Part shown: positions 45,013-52,828 of the stretch, one piece after another | Layout of the letters: each line of letters opens with the position of its first letter | How positions within the stretch are numbered: position 1 is the first letter of the stretch | Origin: Halorarius halobius | Lineage (GTDB): Archaea > Halobacteriota > Halobacteria > Halobacteriales > Haloarculaceae | Assembly: GCF_024298865.1 (NCBI RefSeq) | Contig: NZ_CP101162.1 | Location: 124,001-188,000, forward strand | Length of the DNA: 64,000 nucleotides | Direction of reading: 5' to 3' | Made by a program: the position numbers and the translations under genes | Notes under the pieces: model-generated | Databases searched by the model: none | The model's input: only the letters and a program-made list of their open reading frames with translations | Told to the model about the DNA's origin: nothing

Positions 45013-45536
45013 GCTTCTACGCGACGGTTGCCGGCTATATTCAGTACCGAACCCTCGCGTTTCTAGAGGCCGCCGTTGGCCGACTCCAGACCGGTGGCTG
45101 GCTCGACGACTACCAGCACTGGCGGGTCGACGGACGCGTCATCGAGCACGGTCGGGTCGAGATGATCGATACCGACCAGTTGGTGCTCGGGATTCCACCT
45201 GGATTGTATCGAAACCTCGCTCGGATTACGACGCGGCTGTTCGTCGGTGCGACCGACGGCGTCGTGGTGATCAGTTCAACGGACGGCTGTTTCGACGGCT
45301 GGATCGAGCGACCGCTTCCCGCAGCAGCCGAGCCGACGCCTGCGACGGATGCCATCACGAGCATCGACGCGGTCGATCTCGAGGCCTTCGCCCGCGAGTC
45401 TGGCCTCGGCGTGAAGCGGTTCGAGCGGACGCCTCCCGACGAATACGCTGCCTGGCAGGATCGGGTCTGTCTGGCCTTCCACGACACGTTTGACCCACCG
45501 TTCCCGCCGGATCTCGCTGACCAGAACCTCGACTGA
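45009..45536 (+). CDS. Hypothetical protein in the TFB operon
   Basis: 175 aa from GTG 45009 (MSFYATVAGYIQYRT); the GTG at 44997 would add four residues. Contains WLDDYQHWRVDGRVIEHGRV and a β-rich MIDTDQLVLGIPPG. No recognised family. Lies 45 bp upstream of TFB in the same transcript. Confidence 0.6.
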   Translation: MSFYATVAGYIQYRTLAFLEAAVGRLQTGGWLDDYQHWRVDGRVIEHGRVEMIDTDQLVLGIPPGLYRNLARITTRLFVGATDGVVVISSTDGCFDGWIERPLPAAAEPTPATDAITSIDAVDLEAFARESGLGVKRFERTPPDEYAAWQDRVCLAFHDTFDPPFPPDLADQNLD

Positions 45537-45581
45537 CCGACCGAAGATCGATCCTCGGCCCTCACCGGGCCACTTTCCAAA

Positions 45582-46595
45582 ATGTACCTCGATTCACCCA
45601 GCTACGCCGCCGTCCCGACCGACCAGCGTGTCGACCTCGTCGACGAATCGCCTTCGAACGAGCGTAACTGCTGTCCAGAGTGCGATGATGTGCCGCTCGT
45701 CAGCGACGACACCGAGACGTACTGTCCCGACTGTGGTCTGATCGTAGAGGATGCCGGCCTTGACCACGGTCCAGAGTGGACGCCCTATGACGAGGCGGAA
45801 CGGCGCCGAGTCGGTGGCCCCGTCACGCCGATGCGTCACGACTGGGGCATCTCTGCCAAGATCGGCTTGTTCCGAGACGGACACGGTCGCGAGCTTTCGG
45901 CTGCGACCCGGGCCCGCCTGCGTCGACTCCGCCGCTGGAATCGACGAGCACGCTTCGAGAGTAAAGCTGACCAGAATCTCGCACACGGACTCGGTGAGGT
46001 TCGACGGATCGGCGGGGCGCTCGACCTCGCAGAGGGTATCCAGGCGGAGGCGAGTCAGCTGTTTCGCGAGGCACAGTCCGAGGATCTGATTCGGGGTCGA
46101 TCCCTCGACTCGATGGCGAGTGCGGCGGTGTACGCAGTGTGTCGCCGTCGTCGACTGCCACGCTTTCTCGACGAAGTCGCTGAGGCGGCTCGGGTCGACC
46201 GCGGTAAGGTTCGGCTGGCGTATGGGGTGCTCAATCGCGAGCTGTCGCTACGGATTCCACCGGCGATGCCTGCGGGCTATCTCCCACGACTCGCCAGTTC
46301 GGTCGAGGCGTCAGAGCGGGTTCGAGAGCGAGCGGTACAACTGTGCGATTCGGACGCGGTCATCGACCTCGCGAACGGGCGCAAACCCGCCGGTGTCGCT
46401 GCTGGCTGTCTCTACTTCGCCGGTCGTGAACTGGAGGGATTCGGTGCCGTAACGCAAGAGCAGCTCGCCACCGCCGCTCGTATCTCTGAGGTCAGTCTCC
46501 AGCACGTCTGGCAGGATCTCCAGGATCGAGAGTTACCGGCCTGGTCCGCTGAATCCTCCAATTCCTCAACTGAAATCGAACGGGGGCTTCCATGA
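45582..46595 (+). CDS. tfb: Transcription initiation factor B (TFB)
   Basis: 337 aa. Zinc ribbon C31-x2-C34 and C48-x2-C51, then the B-reader/linker region (VGGPVTPMRHDWGISAKIG), and two cyclin-like repeats (about 130-215 and 225-320) ending in ATAARISEVSLQHVWQDL, the BRE-contacting helix-turn-helix. It recruits RNA polymerase to TBP-bound promoters. Divergent from housekeeping TFBs in the N-linker, so probably an accessory TFB that could serve the TTTATC-CCCGAA promoters (inference). Confidence 0.9.
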   Translation: MYLDSPSYAAVPTDQRVDLVDESPSNERNCCPECDDVPLVSDDTETYCPDCGLIVEDAGLDHGPEWTPYDEAERRRVGGPVTPMRHDWGISAKIGLFRDGHGRELSAATRARLRRLRRWNRRARFESKADQNLAHGLGEVRRIGGALDLAEGIQAEASQLFREAQSEDLIRGRSLDSMASAAVYAVCRRRRLPRFLDEVAEAARVDRGKVRLAYGVLNRELSLRIPPAMPAGYLPRLASSVEASERVRERAVQLCDSDAVIDLANGRKPAGVAAGCLYFAGRELEGFGAVTQEQLATAARISEVSLQHVWQDLQDRELPAWSAESSNSSTEIERGLP

Positions 46596-46608
46596 CTGCT
46601 ACAAAAAT

Positions 46609-48576
46609 CAGCAGTGAACAGCAGCCTTCTCATATCAATCGAATCCAAACGCTCCATAGATACTGAGTATATATTATAGATATGGCTGAGTTCACGTTCT
46701 AGGGGCGGGAAGCCCTTGAGAAAGAAGCAAAACCCGTTGGTGGTGGGGCACACGTCCATGTTCCCAAAGACTGGATTGGTGAGACAGTCGCAGTTATCCG
46801 CCTCGAACAACAAGAAACGGAAAACAACGAGTAACACACTATGGCGTCCACATACCTCTCACTCCCAATTTGCTTACCATTCGAAGAGCGAGAGCGCCAC
46901 GCTCGATTGGACACACTCACAACCCGCGTGGCGAACACGCTTATCGAACAATACTGGACGCCAGAACACCTCACCGGGATTGACGACTACTCCTATCAAG
47001 CGTGGACATACTTTGATGAAGCCGAAGCATTCGCTGACGTTGACCTGTATCTCCCGAGTCGGTACAAGCGGTGTGTGATGCAGAAAGTCGGAGAAACACT
47101 ACGGAGCCACGCAGACAAACGCGAAGCCTTTCAGTCCATCCAGTCCGTACTCCCTGACCACAAGATTCGGCGCATTCACACCCGTAGAATCAAAGAACAA
47201 CTCTGGGGCGCTGAAGGATACCTCACATCAGGATATGTTGACTTGCTCATCGGGCAACTCAACTCTTACTACGACCGCCACGGTCGATTGCCTGCATCGT
47301 ACTTCGAGATGCAAGAGTGTCCCGCGTACTCGAAAGGCGTCCTCCCGTATTCCGCAGATGATGGCCACACAAGTGGACAGGCTGTCAAATACGAGTACGA
47401 CGAAGACGCACAGACACTCACAGTCAAACTCAAAACACCCGATACCGTCGAACCTGAAACGCGAGGGGATTGGACGTGGACGGAACACGAACTGGAAGGC
47501 TACGAAGCGTTTCACGAACTTCTCGAACAAGGTAGTCTCTCTGCCCCATCGTTTCAACCTACACGAACCAAAACAGGAGATGACTACTATGAACTCTCGT
47601 TCCCGGTGGAAGTCGAACACGCAGAGAAACCCGACGACGTTGAAACCGTTCTAGCGATTGACGGCGGTATCCGAAAAGACGCCACCGCAGTCGTCGTGAC
47701 CGAAGACGGAGAACAACTCTCCGTCCCGTATTTCATCCAGAACACTGAGCGCGAGCGGATGAAGAATCTTGCCCGGGAACGCAACCAACTCAACTCCAAA
47801 CTCGCGTATCTGCGACGACAAGGACTCGATCACACAGACTCGTTCACATACGTCCACGCAGAGTACGAGCGCGTCAACAACAAAATCGTGAACAAGCGCG
47901 AACAACTCGTTCACGATGTCGCAAACCAAATCCTCGCACTCGCTCTTGTGTACGACGTTGATGCGATTATCCACGAAGACCTGCGGAGCCTCTCACCGCC
48001 TCGTGGTGAAGGCCAACTCTCGTGGGAGTTGTCCTCATGGGCACGGCGAGAGATAATCTCGAAAATCGAGTACCGGGCGGACATCGTCGGACTGCACATG
48101 AAGCGAGTACGTCCGGGAAACACGTCTCGGTCGTGTCCACGGTGTGGCGCGACTGGCCACACTACGAAGTCTCCTGACCACTCGTTTGAGGTGTGGTGGG
48201 GTGGGCATTTCCGCTGTGACAACGCCCGGTGTGGGTTCCAAGCCGACCGGGACTACGTTGGTGCAGTCAACGTGGCTCGCGTGTTCTTCAGCAACTCGGC
48301 AACGCTGGACCACGATTTCACGTCTTCCTATACGGAGGGCTTTGAAATCGTGCCAGCAAGCCGTTCCGCTGGCTCGCGTCTCGCGTTCGGTGAAGCACCT
48401 ATCGTGTTTACCGAACAGTCGGAGCAAGATGTGACTGCTGGTGGCGGGTCGGCGTTTATCGCGCCCGCTGTCACCCCGACAGAGACGAAAAACAATAGCA
48501 GTAAATCTAATTCCGTGTCAGGCCCAGCGACACACAGTTGTTCTCAATTCGTTAAGAGGACTGCTGTTTACTGCCG
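46609..48576 (+). mobile_element. IS1341-type element with DUF2080 and TnpB genes
   Basis: The unit holds a DUF2080 gene and TnpB. Imperfect inverted sequences near the edges, CAGCAGTGAACAGCAG at 46609-46624 and CTGCTGTTTACTG at 48561-48573, may mark ends or hairpins, though this family has no true terminal repeats. No tnpA. It separates the TFB gene from a small zinc-ribbon gene that may once have followed directly. Boundaries are approximate. Confidence 0.45.
46682..46834 (+). pseudogene. DUF2080 transposase-associated protein with amber codon
   Basis: ATG 46682 reads MAEFTF, TAG at 46700-46702, then GREALEKEAKPVGGGAHVHV and PKDWIGETVAVIRLEQQ to TAA 46832-46834. It is the small DUF2080 protein that precedes TnpB in many haloarchaeal elements (KPVGGGAHV-PKDW signature). 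The stop replaces what is probably a CAG-type codon. Readthrough or internal initiation is possible but not shown. Confidence 0.55.
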
Positions 48577-48583
48577 AAAATAG
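46841..48583 (+). CDS. tnpB: TnpB-family RNA-guided nuclease (IS1341 type)
   Basis: 580 aa, large for the family because of a long N-terminal part. RuvC triad complete: D in VLAIDGGIRKDA (about 273), E in AIIHEDLRSL (about 377), D in QADRDYVGAVNVAR (about 468). Zinc ribbon CPRCG...CDNARCG. The start lies 6 bp after the DUF2080 stop. After about residue 500 the tail is low-complexity (TETKNNSSKSNS). Probable active nuclease; its guide RNA would lie at the 3' end. Confidence 0.88.
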   Translation: MASTYLSLPICLPFEERERHARLDTLTTRVANTLIEQYWTPEHLTGIDDYSYQAWTYFDEAEAFADVDLYLPSRYKRCVMQKVGETLRSHADKREAFQSIQSVLPDHKIRRIHTRRIKEQLWGAEGYLTSGYVDLLIGQLNSYYDRHGRLPASYFEMQECPAYSKGVLPYSADDGHTSGQAVKYEYDEDAQTLTVKLKTPDTVEPETRGDWTWTEHELEGYEAFHELLEQGSLSAPSFQPTRTKTGDDYYELSFPVEVEHAEKPDDVETVLAIDGGIRKDATAVVVTEDGEQLSVPYFIQNTERERMKNLARERNQLNSKLAYLRRQGLDHTDSFTYVHAEYERVNNKIVNKREQLVHDVANQILALALVYDVDAIIHEDLRSLSPPRGEGQLSWELSSWARREIISKIEYRADIVGLHMKRVRPGNTSRSCPRCGATGHTTKSPDHSFEVWWGGHFRCDNARCGFQADRDYVGAVNVARVFFSNSATLDHDFTSSYTEGFEIVPASRSAGSRLAFGEAPIVFTEQSEQDVTAGGGSAFIAPAVTPTETKNNSSKSNSVSGPATHSCSQFVKRTAVYCRK

Positions 48584-48594
48584 GAACGATTTCC

Positions 48595-48834
48595 ATGACT
48601 ACCGACGAGATCACTGGTCGAGAGGAACGTATCGAGGTTATGCTCGACCCGTCCACAGTCGGATGGCGTCCGGGCAACCCTTGTCCAGAGTGTGGTCACT
48701 CGGTCGTTCACGCTATCGTCAGGGCAGGCGTGCGGTTCCGTTCGGATGGATCGTGGGAGTTCGACGAAACACTCGGTGTGTACGACGCATTCTGCCCGGA
48801 GTGCGATTGGCTTCCGGCAGTTTGCTCTCTATGA
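48595..48834 (+). CDS. Small double-CxxC zinc-ribbon protein
   Basis: 79 aa from MTTDEITGREERIEV. Two cysteine pairs, CPECG (about 30) and CPECDW (about 70), form a zinc ribbon. Starts 11 bp after TnpB, so it may belong to the element or to the older TFB operon. Function unknown. Confidence 0.55.
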   Translation: MTTDEITGREERIEVMLDPSTVGWRPGNPCPECGHSVVHAIVRAGVRFRSDGSWEFDETLGVYDAFCPECDWLPAVCSL

Positions 48835-48870
48835 GCAGTAGCAAGGAGCGTGTGAACTACTTCAACAGAC

Positions 48871-48922
48871 TGTAAACAAAATTCCACAAACGTATTTATA
48901 CGACTCAGTACTATAGTTTACA
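48871..48922. promoter_or_regulatory. Promoter of the second wHTH-nucleotidyltransferase operon with TGTAAAC inverted repeat
   Basis: TGTAAAC (48871-48877) and its complement GTTTACA (48916-48922) bracket a TATA box TATTTATA (48893-48900), just before ATG 48926. The symmetrical arms spanning the promoter suggest autoregulation by the wHTH protein. Confidence 0.5.
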
Positions 48923-48925
48923 CCG

Positions 48926-49876
48926 ATGCTCACCAAGGCCGGACTCGCTGTACTGGACGCACTGAGTGCTGGCCGGACAGCAACTCCGTCTGAACTCGCA
49001 GGAGAGACTGAGTATTCTCAACCCCATCTCTATGAGATACTGGACGAGCTGCAGTCCGAGGGCCTGGTGACCGAAACCCGAGCGTCCCACAACCAGCGTC
49101 GGGTCCGAGCGACCGACCACCCGGTCGTCGAAGCGTATCGAGATCTCCGGTCGAAGCTCGGTCACGTTGACTGGACTGAGGTTCTTTCGCCCGCTACGCT
49201 CCGGGTGTGCTGGTATCTCGACGAACCGCGCCGTGCCTCCGAAATTGCAGAACGACTCGATATCACTCGTCAGGGCGTCCACAACGCATTATCGCCACTC
49301 AAGCATCGAGCGATGCTGTCGCCGTCCGGTCCCGAGTATGCGTTGAGCGACGACCTCTCGCCGCTGCTCGAGTTCGCTCGTGCCGTCGTACGCCACGACC
49401 ACCGATCGCGGGTTCGGGAGATTGCCCCGAGTGCGACCGTTGAGTGGTGCGACTCGAAGCGGGCGCTCGTCCGTGTACAGACGTCCGATGATACGACCGC
49501 ACTGCAGTCAGCCGCTGAATGGCAGTTGACTGGGCTCGCCAAATTTCAAGAATACGGCCTACAATTCTTCCTCGCTGGCGAACCCGCGTTCTGGTATGCC
49601 CCCGATGAAGAACTCACGCCTACCGACGTTGTCTGCCATACCCTCGTCCTCGACAGTGGTTCGCGCCGCGTCAGTTATTCCATGCTCTTGATCGAGAAGT
49701 TGGATATCGACCAGCAGACGCTGACAGAAACCGCGCGCTGGTACGACCTAGAGACAACGGTGACTGCATTGTACCGGCCGCTTCGTGGAGAGTTCGGTGC
49801 CTCGGACAACTTCCCTGTCTTCCTCCCGAGTGAATCAGAATATATGGCCCTCAAAGAGCAGTACGAGGTATCATGA
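48926..49876 (+). CDS. Two-winged-helix regulator, antitoxin-like
   Basis: 316 aa. Two winged helices: TPSELAGETEYSQPHLYEILDELQSEGLV and ASEIAERLDITRQGVHNALSPL, then a C-terminal α/β region (LQFFLAGEPAFWYAPDEELT). Overlaps the next gene by ATGA at 49873, so the two are translationally coupled. Paired with a nucleotidyltransferase, as at 43654/42834, it is a candidate antitoxin. Confidence 0.65.
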   Translation: MLTKAGLAVLDALSAGRTATPSELAGETEYSQPHLYEILDELQSEGLVTETRASHNQRRVRATDHPVVEAYRDLRSKLGHVDWTEVLSPATLRVCWYLDEPRRASEIAERLDITRQGVHNALSPLKHRAMLSPSGPEYALSDDLSPLLEFARAVVRHDHRSRVREIAPSATVEWCDSKRALVRVQTSDDTTALQSAAEWQLTGLAKFQEYGLQFFLAGEPAFWYAPDEELTPTDVVCHTLVLDSGSRRVSYSMLLIEKLDIDQQTLTETARWYDLETTVTALYRPLRGEFGASDNFPVFLPSESEYMALKEQYEVS

Positions 49877-50742
49877 CCGTGTTCAAAGGAGGTGAGGCGA
49901 TCAGGGCGTTTCTCGAAGAGTTCGACAGCTGGCTCTCGGAGCCTGTTACCGTGTACCTCCTTGGAGGGTCCGCGATGACGATACGGGGGCTGAAAGATCA
50001 GACCGAGGATATCGACCTGGCCCTGGGTGTTGTTTCCGAGTTCGAACACGTCTATCAGGCGCTGCAGTCCCAGGAATTCGCGGTGGTCGACGAACCAACG
50101 GAATCGTTTGAGGGTGTGGGAAAAACCGTTGAACTCCGGCATGACGAGCGTGGGTTCCGGGTGGATCTCTTCGAACGGCAAGTCGTCGGGAAGGTGTGGA
50201 TTACCGATCGAATGCACGACCGTGCTGAGATATTCTGGTCCGGCAATTTTGCGACGGCATTCATTCTCTCTGACGAAGATATGTTCTTACTGAAAGCGGT
50301 CTCCGGCGGTGACTTGGCGAGTGGCCGACGACGCGATATCGAGGATATGCGAAAGTACGCCCAGCGTGGGCTCGACTACGAGTCGATTCTGACCGAGATT
50401 GACGAACAGCGACCCTTCAACACTGGCTCGACTGAAGCACGACAGATCCGCGACCGATCCCATCCGCTGTTCACTATCGAGATGGCGGTCAATTCTCTGT
50501 CAGGGCTTCCGAACACATTTACGTCCCGTATCGCGGATTTCGCGACGGAGTTCGAGGTCGAGTATACTGTTCTGGGGGCTGTTGATGATGGGATAGACGA
50601 TGTCGAGGCAATCCGGGAGCACGTCCTCTCGAATGTGAGAATGCTCTCGGACGACCAGAAGCACGCAGTCGACGATGCTATTGATCGCTTGGTCGACAAG
50701 CATATTCTCGAGTGCGACGGGGCTACTGTTCGGCTCCAGTGA
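49873..50742 (+). CDS. Nucleotidyltransferase-fold protein of an AbiE/MNT-like pair
   Basis: 289 aa. Signature YLLGGSAMTIRGLKDQTEDIDLAL with G31, G32, S33 and D46/D48; a third acidic strand GFRVDLFER. The C-terminal half is helical with a wHTH-like end. Coupled to the 48926 regulator. Family relationships to AbiEii, MNT or DUF6036 cannot be settled by eye; I infer a toxin or defence role. Confidence 0.65.
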   Translation: MTVFKGGEAIRAFLEEFDSWLSEPVTVYLLGGSAMTIRGLKDQTEDIDLALGVVSEFEHVYQALQSQEFAVVDEPTESFEGVGKTVELRHDERGFRVDLFERQVVGKVWITDRMHDRAEIFWSGNFATAFILSDEDMFLLKAVSGGDLASGRRRDIEDMRKYAQRGLDYESILTEIDEQRPFNTGSTEARQIRDRSHPLFTIEMAVNSLSGLPNTFTSRIADFATEFEVEYTVLGAVDDGIDDVEAIREHVLSNVRMLSDDQKHAVDDAIDRLVDKHILECDGATVRLQ

Positions 50743-50807
50743 CCCTTGGTAGCCCGTTGTCTTGTCCTTGTGGACCGTACCTCGGGGCTAGCGATCGATA
50801 GCCGAGA

Positions 50808-50832
50808 TTTATCATCCCGTAAGGGATCGAGT
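50808..50832 (+). promoter_or_regulatory. TTTATC-CCCGTAAGGG element before PCNA
   Basis: TTTATC (50808-50813), AT, then CCCGTAAGGGATCGAG. Member of the recurring promoter family, about 100 bp upstream of the PCNA ATG. Confidence 0.45.
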
Positions 50833-50909
50833 GAGAGGTAGAGTCGATCTGCTTCATCTTCGATTAGACTCTTATCCTCCACTCCTAGTGGCTGCTCTTA
50901 CCACAAACT

Positions 50910-51833
50910 ATGAGTACAGAATCAACCTCAGAGAGCGCTGACACCGACGAGAGCGAGGATTCGCCTGTCGATCCGTCAGCGACCAGCCAGCAAGACGAAC
51001 CGACGACCGACCAAGCACCGGATGACGAGGGAGCCCCCACTCCGTCCGAACACGAAGAGACGGACGACCCGACGTCCACAGGTCCGCCGGAGACGTTCCG
51101 GGCGGCGATCCAGTCGGAGCCACTGAAGAACATTCTGCGGGCACTCAGGGCGACTGTCGACGAGGCTCGCGTGAAGATCGACGAATCGGGCCTCCGCGTC
51201 CGAGCGGTCGATCCCGCGAACGTCGCGATGGACGACCTCGATCTCTCGGCGAGCGCCTTCAAGTCCTACGAGGCGACGCCTGGCGTCATTGGAGTCGACC
51301 TCGACCGGCTCTGGGATGCGGTCTCGCTCGCAAACAAAGGTGACCTCGTCCAACTTCACCTCGACACGGAGAGCCGGAAGCTGGTCGTGGCCGTCACTGG
51401 CCTCGAGTTCCAGATGGCCTGTCTGGACCCGGCGACGATTCGGTCGGAACCGACGCTTCCCGAACTGGAGCTACCAGCGAGCGTCACCGTCGACCGCGAC
51501 ACGCTCCGCCAGGGGGTGAAAGCGGCCGATCTGGTTGCTGACCACGTCGGCTTCCGAATGGACCCCGAGGAGGAAGTGTTCCGGATCGATGCCGAGGGCG
51601 ATACGGATAGCGTCGACTTCCGGATTGACGCCGACGACTGGGGGGCGGTCACCCTCGCGGAGGCGTCCTCGCTGTTCAGCCTGGACTACATGAAGAAAAT
51701 CGTCCGGACGACACCCGCGGGAACCGCTGTGAGGATCGATTTCGGGACCGAGTTCCCGGTGATGCTCTCGTACGATCTCGGCGACGGGGACGGGTCAATG
51801 ACCCGGATGCTCGCGCCACGGATCGAGACGTGA
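50910..51833 (+). CDS. pcn: PCNA-type DNA sliding clamp with acidic N-terminal extension
   Basis: 307 aa. From about residue 61 (ETFRAAIQSEPLKNILRAL) to the end (MLAPRIET) it is a complete PCNA of about 247 residues: two clamp domains, DEARVKIDESGLRVRAVDPA, the interdomain region and the SLDYMKKIVRTTP segment. The first 60 residues (Ser/Thr/Asp/Glu/Pro-rich) are an added disordered tail. Trimeric clamp for replicative polymerase. Together with RPA and the primase-like protein it suggests replicon-encoded replication. Confidence 0.9.
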   Translation: MSTESTSESADTDESEDSPVDPSATSQQDEPTTDQAPDDEGAPTPSEHEETDDPTSTGPPETFRAAIQSEPLKNILRALRATVDEARVKIDESGLRVRAVDPANVAMDDLDLSASAFKSYEATPGVIGVDLDRLWDAVSLANKGDLVQLHLDTESRKLVVAVTGLEFQMACLDPATIRSEPTLPELELPASVTVDRDTLRQGVKAADLVADHVGFRMDPEEEVFRIDAEGDTDSVDFRIDADDWGAVTLAEASSLFSLDYMKKIVRTTPAGTAVRIDFGTEFPVMLSYDLGDGDGSMTRMLAPRIET

Positions 51834-51858
51834 CCACGGTTCTCGGCATCCATCGCGC

Positions 51859-52725
51859 ATGAAGACAAGCTACTCACGGTCGACGAATCGAGCCCGACGG
51901 TATCGAGGCGAGCGAACGCTCGGAGGCTGTCTCGTCTACGCCGGCGACGATCTCCTCGATAAGCACCTCACAGTCCATCCAGTGTCGCCCGGCGGCTTCG
52001 ACTGGGGCCCGGACGCGGCTCCCGAACGTGCTTGCCAACTCGCCATCGCGCTGCTCGCGCCAACACTCGGACTCGAAGTCGCCGTCGACGACTACCATCT
52101 CTTCGCCGAGAACTTCGTCCGCCGGGAACTCACGGGCGATGAATGGTCGGTTCGTCTCCAGGACCTCCGCGAGTCGGGCTATCGAGAGCAGTACATGCAC
52201 CGGGAGTATCCGGAGAATACCGCTCCAGAGCCTGCGGACGTCGACATCGAATCCATCGACATGGACACGATCTCCTACGCCGAGGAACTCGCGCTAATCC
52301 GCCGGTATGATGATGTCCTCTGGAAGAAAGGCAACACCCGCGGCAATCTGGTCAGACTCCAGGCGATCCGACGTGGCGAGCGTGACCCGGCGGCCGAGCC
52401 GTTCTCCAAGCAGTGGCTCTCGACACATGGACGGCTCACCTCGTCGGCTGCCAAACGAGCGCTTGGAGAGGAGTTCGAGACGATGGGCGAATTCGCCGCC
52501 TGGGCCTGTTATGCGACTTCGCTCACGACGGTCGACCACGTCGGCGAATCGACGGCGACGACGATTCGGAATCTCCGACCGACGCTCGTCCGGTGGTTCG
52601 GGGGAGAAGAGTACATTCCACAGTACGACGACGACCAGGAGACGCTCGTGACTGACGACACTGACGAGGATGACGGGAACGAGGAAGCAGCCGAGGATGA
52701 TCCTTCGATTACCGCCTCTGGATAG
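51859..52725 (+). CDS. DUF6166-domain protein
   Basis: 288 aa. N-terminal part (RYRGERTLGGCLVYAGDDLL ... GFDWGPDAAPERACQLAIALL ... YHLFAENFV) matches the DUF6166 family, often found on plasmids and phages. The C-terminal half contains a helix-hairpin-helix-like DHVGESTATTIRNLRP and a long acidic tail. Starts 25 bp after PCNA, so likely cotranscribed; the acidic tail is typical of haloarchaea. Confidence 0.65.
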   Translation: MKTSYSRSTNRARRYRGERTLGGCLVYAGDDLLDKHLTVHPVSPGGFDWGPDAAPERACQLAIALLAPTLGLEVAVDDYHLFAENFVRRELTGDEWSVRLQDLRESGYREQYMHREYPENTAPEPADVDIESIDMDTISYAEELALIRRYDDVLWKKGNTRGNLVRLQAIRRGERDPAAEPFSKQWLSTHGRLTSSAAKRALGEEFETMGEFAAWACYATSLTTVDHVGESTATTIRNLRPTLVRWFGGEEYIPQYDDDQETLVTDDTDEDDGNEEAAEDDPSITASG

Positions 52726-52749
52726 CTGCGACTTGTTCGCCCTTGGTGA

Positions 52750-52773
52750 TTTAGGTTCCTGAATCGGGTGAGG
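52750..52773 (+). promoter_or_regulatory. Variant TTTAGG-CCTGAATCGGG element
   Basis: TTTAGG (52750-52755), TT, then CCTGAATCGGGTGAGG. A diverged copy of the recurring promoter element, 79 bp before ATG 52829. Confidence 0.35.
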
Positions 52774-52828
52774 GGCGGACTAGTTCAGTTCTCCGTTCAT
52801 CGAGAGCCGCGGTTCGCCTTCGATCATC

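Noticed and set aside
30441..46702. Idea that TAG is recoded, since two genes have an in-frame TAG
   Set aside because: TAG ends several intact genes here (cetZ, the DUF6166 gene and the 52829 gene), so ordinary nonsense mutations are more likely.
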